A stretch of 64,000 nt of DNA. It comes from Palsa-1248 sp963737835 (GTDB lineage: Bacteria; Gemmatimonadota; Gemmatimonadetes; Gemmatimonadales; Gemmatimonadaceae). The DNA lies in assembly GCA_963737835.1 (NCBI GenBank), contig CAVTUH010000001.1, forward strand, positions 2,976,001-3,040,000, given 5' to 3'. This document shows, piece after piece, positions 36,416 to 45,316 of this stretch. A program made the translations under genes and the position numbers. The notes beneath the pieces were generated by a model, which ran no database searches, was not told the origin of the DNA, and was given only the letters and a program-made list of their open reading frames with translations. Within the stretch, counting starts at the first letter, position 1. Every line of letters begins with the position of its first letter.

Positions 36416-37243
36416 TTACCCCTTGGCTTCTTCCGCCATCACCTGCATGGTGACGGAGACCAGGCGCTCGAGCTCCTCATCAGACTCCTTCGCCAACAAC
36501 GTCTCGGCCCACATGTGGTCTTCGGTCCTCGCGTAGCGGTCCAGCAACCGCCGCACGAACGAAATGATGGCGATGCGCTGGAGCTCGGACCGACGTTGTG
36601 CCTGGGTCGAATCCTGTGTCGCGCGCACCATTGCGTCGAACCGGTGCGCATTGCGGAGCGCCTTGGCGGTGAGCGAGGCGACGACCTGACAGAAGCGGAC
36701 ATCGCTGTCCGAGAACGGCGCCGCGTCGCGCCCGGTCCGAAGGAAAATCGCGCCGATGACCGATCCACGCCAACGGATCGGCGCGACGACGATCGCGCGG
36801 ACGTTGCGCATGTCGAGTTGCGCACGGACGTCGCGAAGCATTGGCTCGGTGCTCGCGTCGGGGATGAAGACGGTCTCGCCCGACTCGAAGGCGCGCTGGA
36901 GCTCTGGATAGCGGGTGAGGTCGACCACGACGTTGCGGATCGTCGGGTCCTCGTAGCTGGCGACGAGTCGAACGTCGGCCGGCTCGCCCGTCAGGAAGAT
37001 CGAGCTGCGATCGAGTCCAAACGTCTCGCCGAGCTTGCGTGCGATCGTCTGGAGGATGTCGCTGAAGTGGAGCGACCCTGAGATCTCCTGCAGGATGTCG
37101 ACGAGGGTGACGAGGTGATCACGCTCCCGGCGCAGCTCCTCGATCTTCGTCCGGAGCTCGGACAGCTCCGCCGCGGGGTCCACCGCCGACGGCGAGCTGG
37201 GGTGTGTGGGTGGTGGTGCCGACGCTGGCTCGCTGCTCTCCAT
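36416..37243 (-). CDS. GAF-domain protein
   Basis: 275 residues from ATG 37243. After a Pro/Ser-rich leader comes a short coiled coil (ELSELRTKIEELRRERDHLV), then a GAF domain (ILQEISGSLHFSDILQTIAR, DRSSIFLTGE, VFIPDASTEP, VVAPIRWRGSVIGAIFLRTG) and a helical tail. GAF domains bind small molecules such as cyclic nucleotides, tetrapyrroles or metals. No output domain is attached, so it may work on the diguanylate cyclase encoded upstream. That gene's reading frame overlaps this one by 125 bases, which is unusual; an internal start here or a lost stop there would resolve it. Confidence 0.75.
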   Translation of the reverse strand: MESSEPASAPPPTHPSSPSAVDPAAELSELRTKIEELRRERDHLVTLVDILQEISGSLHFSDILQTIARKLGETFGLDRSSIFLTGEPADVRLVASYEDPTIRNVVVDLTRYPELQRAFESGETVFIPDASTEPMLRDVRAQLDMRNVRAIVVAPIRWRGSVIGAIFLRTGRDAAPFSDSDVRFCQVVASLTAKALRNAHRFDAMVRATQDSTQAQRRSELQRIAIISFVRRLLDRYARTEDHMWAETLLAKESDEELERLVSVTMQVMAEEAKG

Positions 37244-38306
37244 CACTCGCCCGTAGGTCGTAAAGGGGGTTGTTCGGCTCTCGCTCTGCGATCGGGTCGT
37301 CCACCGCCGTTGATGCGCCGACGCCCGTCTCGAACCGAACGACCCGATTGCGGCCCCGAGCCTTGGCGGTGTACAGCGCAGCATCCGCCGCCCGCACCAA
37401 TGCGGCGACGTCGGCGATCGCTGGATGCGGCCACGCCGCCACACCGCAACTGATCGTGCGGCGGATGACCGTTCCGGCGAAGGAGAATGTACGCCCCTCG
37501 ACCGCTTTGCGCACCCTTTCGGCGAAAGCGACTGCGGCATCCGTCGACGCCCCGGGGAGCACCAGCATGAACTCCTCCCCGCCGTACCGGCCGACACGGT
37601 CGATCTCCCGGGCTTGCTCGCGCAGCAGCTGCGCGAGCTGGCGCAGGATGGCGTCTCCCGCCTGGTGACCGTACGTGTCGTTGACGCTCTTGAAGCGATC
37701 CAGATCGCACATCACGCATGCGAATGGCTCGTCGAAGCGGCGCGAATGCTCGAATGCCTCATCGAGCCGCTCTTCCAGACGCCGGCGGTTGTCGATTCCC
37801 GTCAAGCCATCCGTGCGGGCGATCCGAACCAACTGATCATTGATCGCCGACAAATCGGCCTTCTGCCGCTCAACCTGCTCCTGGAGCGACTTGATGCGCA
37901 GGAGCGAGCGCATGCGCGCTTCCAGCTCGGCAAAGTTGATTGGCTTCGTGATGTAGTCGTCCGCGCCGGCGTCGAGGCCGACGACCATGTCTTCGGTCGT
38001 GTCGAGCGCCGTCTGGATGATGATCGGAATGAACGGCAGCTCCGGATTCGCCTTGACGCGACGTGCGACCTCGAAGCCATCCAGTCGCGGGAGCATGACG
38101 TCGAGCAGAATGAGGTCGGGCAGGGGCGTGCCAGGAGGCAGTGGGTCATCGAGCATGCCAACCGCTCGCAGCGCCTCCTCACCATCGTGGGCTTCGAGCG
38201 TCGTATACCCGCGCGACCTCAACCGATCGCGGAGGATGACGACGTTGTCGGCGTGATCGTCGACGATCAAAATTCGCGCGTTCCGCCGTGTCGGTCGTTC
38301 ATGCAT
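37119..38306 (-). CDS. Response regulator with diguanylate cyclase (GGDEF) output
   Basis: 395 residues from ATG 38306. Receiver domain (~10-130): ILIVDDHADN acidic pocket, LILLDVMLPRLDG with the phospho-acceptor Asp, and ITKPIN Lys. Output GGDEF domain (~165-335): DGLTGIDNRR, CDLDRFKSVNDTYGH, and GRYGGEEFMLVL with an intact GGEEF active site. REID lies exactly five residues before GGEEF, matching the RxxD I-site for feedback inhibition by c-di-GMP. The product is likely an active PleD-like cyclase. The C-terminal ~45 residues are Pro/Gly/Arg-rich and are read from the start of the GAF gene, so they may be spurious. Confidence 0.88.
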   Translation of the reverse strand: MHERPTRRNARILIVDDHADNVVILRDRLRSRGYTTLEAHDGEEALRAVGMLDDPLPPGTPLPDLILLDVMLPRLDGFEVARRVKANPELPFIPIIIQTALDTTEDMVVGLDAGADDYITKPINFAELEARMRSLLRIKSLQEQVERQKADLSAINDQLVRIARTDGLTGIDNRRRLEERLDEAFEHSRRFDEPFACVMCDLDRFKSVNDTYGHQAGDAILRQLAQLLREQAREIDRVGRYGGEEFMLVLPGASTDAAVAFAERVRKAVEGRTFSFAGTVIRRTISCGVAAWPHPAIADVAALVRAADAALYTAKARGRNRVVRFETGVGASTAVDDPIAEREPNNPLYDLRASDGEQRASVGTTTHTPQLAVGGGPRGGAVRAPDEDRGAAPGA

Positions 38307-38454
38307 CGAAGGTGTCCTGCCCCCAGCTGAGCGGTGTCCACGATCCATAGCCAGCCCCGTTCCTGCCGCTCGCTCGGCGCCGCGGGCCCCAAACGGCTGC
38401 AGCGCGATCGGGGACGTTCGGTCCTGCGGTGCCGAGCGGGCGTACCGTTGCGCG

Positions 38455-39024
38455 CTAGTTGCCGCGCCCGACCTTTCCCGTCGAACCTTCAAGTCCGCCG
38501 CCGGCGCCTGCGGTGGCGACGCCGTTGGCGCGTCCTCGCTCTGACCCGCCTGTATTTCTCGTCGTGTTCTTCGCGGCGGTCGATGGGTCCCCAGTCGTCG
38601 ACGGGTCCGCCGCCACTGCCGGCGAACTGGTGCCGTCCATTCCCGACGACTGACCGAGGAACCGCTGAACCTCGGCCACGACCGCTCGCGGCTCACAGGG
38701 CTTGGCCAGGTACCCATCACACCCGACCTGCATCGCGCGCTCACGATCTGATGCCAACGCGTGCGCTGTCAGAGCGATGATGGGAATGTGGCGGGTTTCC
38801 GGATCGTGCTTGAGTACTTGTGTCGCTTCCCATCCATCAATGATGGGAATCGAGATGTCCATCAGGATGAGGTCGGGCTTCTCGCTGCGCGCAGTCGCGA
38901 TGCCCTCCTCGCCATTCAGGGCCTCCATGACCCGATACCCGAAATGGCGAAGGATCGTGGAGTACACGATTCGATTGTCCTCGTTGTCCTCAACGAGCAG
39001 GACTGTCTTTGGCGCTGACGGCAT
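38455..39024 (-). CDS. Single-domain response regulator with disordered tail
   Basis: 189 residues from ATG 39024; a GTG at 39084 is an alternative. The receiver domain fills the first ~120 residues: VLLVEDNEDN, LILMDISIPIIDG (phospho-acceptor Asp), TAHALASDR and YLAKPCEPR. It resembles DivK/CheY-like adaptors often found with hybrid kinases. The tail (~120-189) is rich in Gly, Ser, Thr and Ala and probably disordered. No output domain, so it likely acts by binding a partner, perhaps in the same c-di-GMP circuit as the next gene downstream, 149 bases away. Confidence 0.82.
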   Translation of the reverse strand: MPSAPKTVLLVEDNEDNRIVYSTILRHFGYRVMEALNGEEGIATARSEKPDLILMDISIPIIDGWEATQVLKHDPETRHIPIIALTAHALASDRERAMQVGCDGYLAKPCEPRAVVAEVQRFLGQSSGMDGTSSPAVAADPSTTGDPSTAAKNTTRNTGGSERGRANGVATAGAGGGLEGSTGKVGRGN

Positions 39025-39238
39025 GACGGCAGGGGTTCGAGGTCGACCGCGACCCGGAAGGCGCACAACGACGTAGGCGCCCACCGGAGTCTTTGGCAGG
39101 GCCTTACGACGATCCTAAGACGGGGTAGGAAGCAAGTTTCTTACCAACGGCAAGGCGGCGGGGTTGCTGGCGGCGCTGGGGGGACAAAGTCCTCGCACAG
39201 GGGCTCTCAACGGCCTGACGGTCGGCGCTGATCGGACG

Positions 39239-40153
39239 TCACCCGGTCCCCAGACGGGCCAACTGGTGCTGCGCATCATCCTTGTAGTGGGGGTCATTGT
39301 ACTCGGCGGGCGGAGTCGACAGCACGAGCTCGAACTGCTGGCGCGCTTTGCTCTTCTCCCCGAGATCCGCGTAGACCTTTCCGAGATCCAGATGGTGCAC
39401 GATGCGCTTCGGCTCTATCGCGACTGCCTCCTGGAGATAGCGCACGGCCTCTTTCCAGCTTGCCGTTCCCAGGACGCCGCCCCCGAGGAGATTGCGCGCG
39501 ATAAAGCGTTCGATACCGCTCAGTCGCATGACCTCGGCGTTCCAGACGCCCATCACGTGCAGGGCGCCAGCGTGGTTCGGGTCGTAGGACAGGGCAGCGA
39601 GCGCTTCGGCCCGCACCTGTTTCGCGAACTGGATCCGTTTCTTGCCCCCGACGGCCAGGGCTTGGCGGCCCAGCGCCCGCGCCACGGCGAAATGCCCATC
39701 GGGCCCAGTCGGGTTGACCACGGTGGCGCGCTGCGCGAACCGGAGGCCTGTGGCGAAGTCCTGTTGCTTCGCGGCGGGATTGGACTCGAACTCGCCGAGA
39801 TCGACCGATTCGCGCGATGCCTTGTACAGCGCTTCGTAGTTGTTCGAGTCGAGCGCGATGGCGTGCTCGAAGTCGTCGAGGGCGGCGCGCGCTTGCATTG
39901 TCTCACGCTCGCGGTCGCCCGCCGCGATGTATCCCGCGGCGGTCTGCGGCGTGCCTGTCGCTCGTGCGCCGACAGTCTCGGCGGCACCGCCCGGCGACGC
40001 CGGCGGCTGGGCCCGCACGGCGGCGCTCTCCGGTCCGGCCGCCGACGGTACGTCCTTGTGGGACGTGTCCTGGGCGAGCGCATTGCCGAGCGCGACGTGC
40101 GCAGTGACGCAGCCGACAACGATCCAGGACCATCGCGCCCGACGCAGCTGCAT
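39239..40153 (-). CDS. Secreted TPR-type protein
   Basis: 304 residues from ATG 40153, chosen for GGAGG five bases upstream and a signal peptide (WSWIVVGCVTAHVALGNALAQ). A Ser/Ala/Gly/Thr linker leads into TPR-like helices: AAGYIAAGDRERETMQARAA, AIALDSNNYEALYKASRESV, and near the end AVAIEPKRIVHHLDLGKVYA. Tandem TPRs in the periplasm usually scaffold envelope complexes. A conserved NAEVMRLSGIERFIARNLLGG segment is shared with other predicted periplasmic TPR proteins. No operon partner. Confidence 0.75.
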   Translation of the reverse strand: MQLRRARWSWIVVGCVTAHVALGNALAQDTSHKDVPSAAGPESAAVRAQPPASPGGAAETVGARATGTPQTAAGYIAAGDRERETMQARAALDDFEHAIALDSNNYEALYKASRESVDLGEFESNPAAKQQDFATGLRFAQRATVVNPTGPDGHFAVARALGRQALAVGGKKRIQFAKQVRAEALAALSYDPNHAGALHVMGVWNAEVMRLSGIERFIARNLLGGGVLGTASWKEAVRYLQEAVAIEPKRIVHHLDLGKVYADLGEKSKARQQFELVLSTPPAEYNDPHYKDDAQHQLARLGTG

Positions 40154-40230
40154 GCATCCTCCGCTCCGACGACGGACCGACCGTCCGGCGCGCAGGGTCT
40201 CGCGCGCGGCTAATGGTCGCCCACCACGGA

Positions 40231-40287
40231 CCCCGGCGCTAGTGGCGCTCCGGGCCGAGAGAGGAGAAAGGTGAAAGGAGAAAGGAG
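40231..40287 (+). repeat. Family B element: hairpin plus purine tail
   Basis: Hairpin built from CCCCGGCGC / GCGCTCCGGG with a TAGTG loop, followed by CGAGAGAGGAGAAAGG and GAAAGGAGAAAGGAG. The tail runs up to the ATG of the next small gene and could serve as its ribosome-binding site. Confidence 0.6.
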
Positions 40288-40626
40288 ATGACACGCAATA
40301 TTGGTGACAATATTGTTATCAGCGCGGCGGACGCGCTGCGGACCGTCGGCACGGCGGACAATGTCACGGGAGATCATGCGAACATGGACCTGAAGCTGCA
40401 GGGCCAGACTGCTCGGCTCGCCGCATACGGAGCGTACGCGGTTTGCGTGGGACTTCTTGCCATCTTCGCGTTTGTTGTCTGGCTGACGCGCCCCGTTCCG
40501 GCGGGTGGCATGAACTGGGACATGGCTGCGCTCACGTGGATTGCCGTGGGTGTGGTGGTGGTCATTGTCTCGGCGGCTCATGTCGCGATGACCGGGCAAC
40601 TCTTGGAAGCGGCGAAACGGCGGTAG
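40288..40626 (+). CDS. Small two-helix membrane protein, unknown
   Basis: 112 residues. Two hydrophobic helices (AYAVCVGLLAIFAFVVWL and ALTWIAVGVVVVIVSAAHVA) separated by a Pro/Gly loop, with a polar N-terminal ~45 residues. No recognised family. The start is placed at an ATG preceded by AAAGGAG, which belongs to the purine tail of a dispersed repeat. If that repeat was inserted recently, the true start could be the ATG at 40384 (MDLKLQGQTARL). Confidence in the reading frame is fair because its codon use fits the neighbours. Confidence 0.5.
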   Translation: MTRNIGDNIVISAADALRTVGTADNVTGDHANMDLKLQGQTARLAAYGAYAVCVGLLAIFAFVVWLTRPVPAGGMNWDMAALTWIAVGVVVVIVSAAHVAMTGQLLEAAKRR

Positions 40627-40635
40627 AACCAAACG

Positions 40636-40727
40636 GCGGGATCAGGGTTTAGGGGTCACGGGTCAGCGCTCACGCACAGCAACCGCAACGACCACGGCGG
40701 GCGACGCATGCGTCGCCCCTACCCGCC
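40636..40727 (+). repeat. Family D tract followed by a family A palindrome
   Basis: G-rich words GGGATCAGGGTTTAGGGG (40636-40670), then a shortened family A palindrome GGGCGACGCATGCGTCGCCC (40699-40718) with the CTACCCGCCC flank. Located between the small membrane protein and the enoyl-CoA hydratase gene. Confidence 0.6.
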
Positions 40728-40820
40728 CATTTACGATCATGCTGCGAGCGGTCTGCACCATCGCGGTTCCTTAGCCCGATCCCTGCCCTGACTGTTGCGG
40801 CCTCCCTTAATTTCCCTGCC

Positions 40821-41600
40821 ATGACCTACCAGACCCTGACTCTCACCGTCGCCGACCGGATCGCCACGATCACGGTGAATCGGCCTGAGAAGCTCAACGC
40901 TTTGAACGACGTGACGATTGGCGAGCTGGGCGCTGCGGCCGAAGAGGTGCGTACGCGCGCGGACGTCGGGGGCGTGATCCTTACAGGTGCGGGACGCGCG
41001 TTCGTTGCGGGCGCCGACATCTCCGAGTTGGCAGGGCAAAAGCCAATGGACGCGCGGCGACGCGCATTGCGCGGGCAAATGGTCTTCCAGCAATTCGAAA
41101 GCTCACCGAAGCCTGTCGTCGCTGCGGTCAATGGTTTTGCGCTCGGCGGTGGTTGCGAACTCGCGATGGCGTGTCACATGCGCATTGCGAGCGAGACGGC
41201 GAAGTTCGGTCAGCCAGAGGTCAAGCTGGGCATTACCCCGGGTTATGGCGGGACCCAGCGACTCCCGCGGCTCGTAGGGCGCGGCCGTGCACTACAGCTG
41301 TTGCTGACCGGCGAGACGATTGACGCGGCGGAAGCGTGGCGGATCGGTCTGGTGAATCGCGTCGTGCCCGCCAACGAGCTGTTGCCGGTCGCGACCGCTA
41401 TGCTGACTGCGATCCTGGCGAACGGCCCGTTGGCCGTCGCGATGTGCATCGACGCGCTCAACCGGGGGCTCGATCTCCCACTTGCCGACGCGCTCGTCCT
41501 GGAGGCGGGACATTTCGGTGTGCTCGCGGCGACCGCGGATATGGCCGAAGGGACCCGCGCGTTTCTGGAGAAGCGCGCCCCGCAGTTTCGCGGGCAGTGA
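40821..41600 (+). CDS. Enoyl-CoA hydratase/isomerase family protein
   Basis: 259 residues, normal for the crotonase family. Signature elements: ITVNRPEKLNALND, AGRAFVAGADISEL (oxyanion hole strand), AVNGFALGGGCELAMACHMR with the first catalytic-position Glu, and QPEVKLGITPGYGGTQRL with the second Glu. Both Glu are present, as in true enoyl-CoA hydratases, so it probably hydrates trans-2-enoyl-CoA in beta-oxidation. It stands alone upstream of recF with no other beta-oxidation genes nearby; the acyl-CoA synthetase at 28873-30760 could feed it. Confidence 0.88.
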   Translation: MTYQTLTLTVADRIATITVNRPEKLNALNDVTIGELGAAAEEVRTRADVGGVILTGAGRAFVAGADISELAGQKPMDARRRALRGQMVFQQFESSPKPVVAAVNGFALGGGCELAMACHMRIASETAKFGQPEVKLGITPGYGGTQRLPRLVGRGRALQLLLTGETIDAAEAWRIGLVNRVVPANELLPVATAMLTAILANGPLAVAMCIDALNRGLDLPLADALVLEAGHFGVLAATADMAEGTRAFLEKRAPQFRGQ

Positions 41601-41634
41601 AGGGCATAGGCGGCGAGCCCGCACGACTGGTGTC

Positions 41635-42919
41635 CTGACGCAGAACGCGCCGCACTGGCTCCGCGCGCTGGAGGCGCGCGACTTTCGGAACCTGACGCAC
41701 GTCGCGCTGACGCTGCCGCCGGACGGGATCGTCATCGTAGGCGACAACGGCCAGGGCAAGACGAATCTGCTGGAAGCCATCGCGTACCTGCACCTTCTCC
41801 GATCGGTGCGCGGGGCGCGCGACGTGGATGTCGTGCGGTTCGGTGCAGCGGGGTTCACCGTGCGCGGCGTCGCGGCGACGACTGCGGGAGCCCCCGGGAG
41901 CGCCGAGCCTCACGTGTCATTGGCGCCGAGCGCACTGCCCCCCCCGTCAGGGGAACACACGATCACGGTTGGCTTCGAGCGTGCCTCGCGTCGCAAACGA
42001 GCCGCGGTCGACGGCGTGGTACCAGAGCGGCTGAGCGATGCTCTGGGGTCGATGCCATCGGTGACCTTTTCGCCGGTCGACGTGGATCTCGTTCGCGGTG
42101 CGCCCATCGGGCGTCGTCGGTACCTCGACGTCGTTCTGGCCACGACTTCGAAGCGGTACCTGGCCGCGTTGCAGAGTTATCGCGGAGCGCTCATCCGCCG
42201 CAACGCGGCGCTCCGGGGGTTGGCCCGTCGTCACGCGGTCACCCAGGCCGCGCTGGAGGCAGCGCTCGTGCCGTGGGAACCGCTCCTGGCGGAGGCTGGC
42301 GCCACGCTCTGGGCCGAACGCGCCAGCTGGGCACGCGAGTGGGCGGGGGAGCTCGCCGAGGTGTGTGCGGCCATTGGTGAACGCGATCGCGTCCAGGTGA
42401 CGTACTCGCGCGCCATCGCGCGCGAGAAAGGGGAGAGGAGAAAGGAGAAAGGGGATACGGAAGTCCGTGATGTGGGCGAGTTGCGTGAGGTGCTCGCTGC
42501 TTCCCTCGCGGCCGGCCGCGAGGGAGATCTCCGCCATGGGGCGACGCGAGTCGGACCGCATTCGGGACGACTTGACCCTCTCGATTGGTGATCGCGAGCT
42601 GCGGGTGTATGGCTCGGCGGGTCAGCAGCGAACGGCGGCGATTGGATTGCGCATTCTCGAAGCGGCGACGATCCGTAGCCGCCGCGGGTCCGCGCCAGTA
42701 TTGTTGTTCGATGATCCATTTGCAGAGCTGGACGAGCGGCGCTCGCGCGCCATCCTGGACGTGCTCGCGGGTAGCCGCGCGGCTGGCGTCACTCGCGCCG
42801 GGTCGATCGCGGGTCAGGTCATCCTCGCAGTGCCGAAGGCGGCGGACATCCCGGTGGGGCTCACGCGGCTGCATCGCGTCCGGATCCAGGACGGCGTTGT
42901 GTCGCGGATGATCGACTGA
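41635..42919 (+). CDS. recF: DNA replication and repair protein RecF (frameshifted)
   Basis: About 427 residues if both frames are joined. RecF is an SMC-like ATPase that loads RecA at gaps. Walker A VGDNGQGKTNLLEA (~40), VTFSPVDVDLVRGAP, RRRYLDVVL, signature region YGSAGQQRTAAI, and Walker B LLFDDPFAELD. The frame is lost at the GGG at 42564-42566: the conserved VGPHS should continue as GDDLTLSIGDREL but two bases are missing, so frame one stops at 42591 while the rest reads to 42919. A purine repeat inserted at ~42404-42456 adds KGERRKEKGD in frame. No ATG exists at the expected start; CTG 41635 or a nearby codon must serve. Confidence 0.82.
42404..42456 (+). repeat. Family B element inside recF
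   Basis: Palindrome CTCGCGCG-CCAT-CGCGCGCGAG followed directly by AAAGGGGAGAGGAGAAAGG and a further GAGAAAGGGG, entirely within the recF coding sequence and read as AREKGERRKEKG. Confidence 0.7.
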
Positions 42920-43242
42920 TGGTGCGCCGACCAGCCGATGGCGGCCGGACCAAGCCCGAGCGCGTGGGTGCGGTGATCGAGAATTTCCTGCGGACGAGCG
43001 GCTTGGCGCCGCGTGTCACACAGGCGGCGGTGATTGCCGACTGGCCGCGTCTCGTCGGTCCGCAGGTTGCCGCTGTGACAGAGCCGCTGCGTGTGACAGC
43101 GAACGGGACGTTGTTCGTGGCAGTCAACAGCAATCCGTGGATGGCCGAGTTGTCGTTGCTCGAGCCGCGGCTCCTGGCTGCGATCAACCGAGATACCAGC
43201 CGGCCGCCAGTCAAACGAATCCGCTGGCAGGCAAGGCGGTAA
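42919..43242 (+). CDS. dciA: DciA/DUF721 family protein
   Basis: 107 residues. DciA is the ancestral bacterial replicative-helicase loader/operator that DnaB-specific DnaC/DnaI displaced in some lineages. The C-terminal half matches the DUF721 domain: VIADWPRLVGPQVAAVTEPL, then GTLFVAVNSNPWMAELSLLE (KH-like fold). The N-terminus is short and basic (VRRPADGGRTKPERVG). Its ATG overlaps the recF stop (TGATG), and gyrB follows 131 bases later, so recF-dciA is a coupled pair in the usual origin-type gene order. Presence of DciA implies no DnaC here. Confidence 0.85.
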   Translation: MVRRPADGGRTKPERVGAVIENFLRTSGLAPRVTQAAVIADWPRLVGPQVAAVTEPLRVTANGTLFVAVNSNPWMAELSLLEPRLLAAINRDTSRPPVKRIRWQARR

Positions 43243-43373
43243 CTCTATTGGCGACAACGCCATACGCTTATCCGCCCGGGTTGCTTACCGCGACCGGGTG
43301 CGTTAAGTTCTAATGAATGTCGGACGGCGGCTTTCGGCTTCCGTTCGCCCTATCATATCCCCAGTTCAAGACG

Positions 43374-45311
43374 ATGGCAAAAGCGGATAACGCGCCCGAA
43401 CGGTACGACGCTGACCAGATCCAGGTGCTCAAAGGCCTGGAGGCTGTGCGCAAGCGCCCCGGCATGTACATCGGCTCCACGTCGGAGCGCGGTCTGCACC
43501 ACCTCGTGTACGAAGTCGTCGACAATTCCATCGACGAAGCGTTGGTCGGGTATGCGGACCGGATCGCTGTGACGATTCACGCCGACAACTCCATCACCGT
43601 TGTCGACAACGGGCGCGGCATCCCCGTGGACGTGCACCCCACGGAGAAGATTCCCGGCGTCGAATTGGCGATGACCGTCCTGCACGCGGGCGGCAAGTTC
43701 GACAAGAGCACGTACAAGGTGTCGGGCGGCTTGCACGGCGTCGGCGTCTCGGTCGTCAACGCGCTCGCGGAGCAGCTCAAGGTCTGGGTGAAGCGCGACG
43801 GAAAAGAGCACTACATGGATTTCGCGCGCGGCGAGACGAAGACGCGGCTCAAGGTGCTCGGCAAGGTCGCGGCGCGGGACACGGGGACGACCGTGTGGTT
43901 CAAGCCCGATGCGTTGATCTTCACGGATCTGGTCTACAAGTACGATTTGCTGGCGCTGCGCCTGCGCGAGTTGTCGTTCCTGAACAAGGGCGTCACGATC
44001 ACGCTCACGGATGAGCGGGAAACCCCGGCCAAGACGGAGACGTTTCACGCGCGTGGCGGGCTGCGGGAGATGGTGCAGTTCCTCAACCAGAATCGGAAAG
44101 TGCTGCATCCCGAGGTCGTGTACATCGAGACCGAGCGCGATGACATCGGGATCGAGATCGCGATGCAGTACAACGATGGCTACAACGAGACGGTGTTCTC
44201 CTTCGTCAACAACATCAACACGCACGAAGGCGGCACGCATCTGACCGGCTACAAGGCCGCGCTCACGCGTACGATCAACGCCTACGCGGCCAAAGGCGGC
44301 TTCCTCAAGAAGGACAACTTCACGCTGTCGGGTGACGACGTCCGTGAGGGGCTCGTCGCCGTCCTCTCGATCAAGGTGCGGGAACCGCAGTTCGAGGGGC
44401 AGACGAAGACGAAGCTGGGCAACTCCGAGGCGGAGGGTGCGGTCAAGACGGTGGTCAACGAGCTGCTCGGCGCCTACCTCGAAGAGCATCCGCGCGTCGC
44501 GAACATCGTCGTTGAGAAGGCCGTGTCCGCCGCGCGGGCGCGCGAGGCTGCGCGCAAGGCGCGCGACCTCACGCGCAAGAAGAATGCGCTGGACGTGAGC
44601 GCGTTGCCGGGGAAACTGGCCGATTGCTCGCTGAGCGACCCGGCGCTGTGTGAGCTGTATCTCGTCGAGGGTGACAGCGCAGGCGGCAGTGCCAAGATGG
44701 GCCGCCAGCGATCGTTTCAGGCCATTCTACCGTTGCGCGGCAAGATCCTCAACGTCGAGCGTGCGCGCATCGACAAGGTACTGTCGAACGAAGAGATCCG
44801 GACGATCATCACCGCGCTCGGAACCGGCATCCGCGATGACTTCTCCATCGACAACGCCCGTTACCACAAGATCATCCTCATGACCGACGCGGATGTCGAT
44901 GGCGCGCACATTCGGACGCTATTGCTGACCTTCTTCTTCCGGCAGATGCCGAGTCTCATCGACGCCGGGTTCGTCTACATCGCACAACCCCCCCTGTTTC
45001 GGGTCGCGCGAGCCAAGGAGGAGTACTACGCCTACGATGAGCAGGAGCGTGATGCGATCGCCGGCCGGCTGGGGAATGGCGACGGCAAGGGCGTGGTGAA
45101 CATACAGCGCTACAAAGGCCTGGGCGAGATGAACGCGGAGCAGCTATGGGACACGACGATGGATCCGCAGACGCGGACCCTTCTCCGGGTCACGATGGAG
45201 GATGCGGTGCAGGCCGACCAGATTTTCCAAACGCTCATGGGCGACGATGTCGAGCCGCGTCGCGTGTTCATCGAGGCGAATGCGAGGTTTGTAAGTAACT
45301 TGGATGTGTAG
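43374..45311 (+). CDS. gyrB: DNA gyrase subunit B
   Basis: 645 residues from ATG 43374 (MAKADNAPERYDADQIQVL), the usual GyrB beginning; an ATG at 43317 would add 19 residues without conservation. GHKL ATPase: VDNSIDEALVGYADRI (Asn ligand), VVDNGRGIPVDVHP, HAGGKFDKSTYKVSGGLHGV (lid). Transducer, then TOPRIM: YLVEGDSAGGSAKMG, LRGKILNVERA, and MTDADVDGAHIRTLLLTFFF (DxD metal site). C-terminal QRYKGLGEMNAEQLWDTTMD is typical. With GyrA it introduces negative supercoils. A strong terminator within family C repeats follows. Confidence 0.95.
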   Translation: MAKADNAPERYDADQIQVLKGLEAVRKRPGMYIGSTSERGLHHLVYEVVDNSIDEALVGYADRIAVTIHADNSITVVDNGRGIPVDVHPTEKIPGVELAMTVLHAGGKFDKSTYKVSGGLHGVGVSVVNALAEQLKVWVKRDGKEHYMDFARGETKTRLKVLGKVAARDTGTTVWFKPDALIFTDLVYKYDLLALRLRELSFLNKGVTITLTDERETPAKTETFHARGGLREMVQFLNQNRKVLHPEVVYIETERDDIGIEIAMQYNDGYNETVFSFVNNINTHEGGTHLTGYKAALTRTINAYAAKGGFLKKDNFTLSGDDVREGLVAVLSIKVREPQFEGQTKTKLGNSEAEGAVKTVVNELLGAYLEEHPRVANIVVEKAVSAARAREAARKARDLTRKKNALDVSALPGKLADCSLSDPALCELYLVEGDSAGGSAKMGRQRSFQAILPLRGKILNVERARIDKVLSNEEIRTIITALGTGIRDDFSIDNARYHKIILMTDADVDGAHIRTLLLTFFFRQMPSLIDAGFVYIAQPPLFRVARAKEEYYAYDEQERDAIAGRLGNGDGKGVVNIQRYKGLGEMNAEQLWDTTMDPQTRTLLRVTMEDAVQADQIFQTLMGDDVEPRRVFIEANARFVSNLDV

Positions 45312-45316
45312 AGGCT

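Noticed and set aside
34568..37081. 837-residue plus-strand open frame opposite ligA
   Set aside because: Antisense to a fully conserved ligase and GAF gene; high GC removes stop codons from the shadow frame. No motifs.
43242..43374. gyrB promoter boxes such as TTGGCG or TTGCTT with downstream A/T-rich hexamers
   Set aside because: Several weak combinations fit equally well; none is better than chance in this GC-rich gap.
40821..45311. Replication origin near recF-dciA-gyrB
   Set aside because: No dnaA or dnaN and no cluster of DnaA boxes was found, so the gene order alone does not support an origin here.
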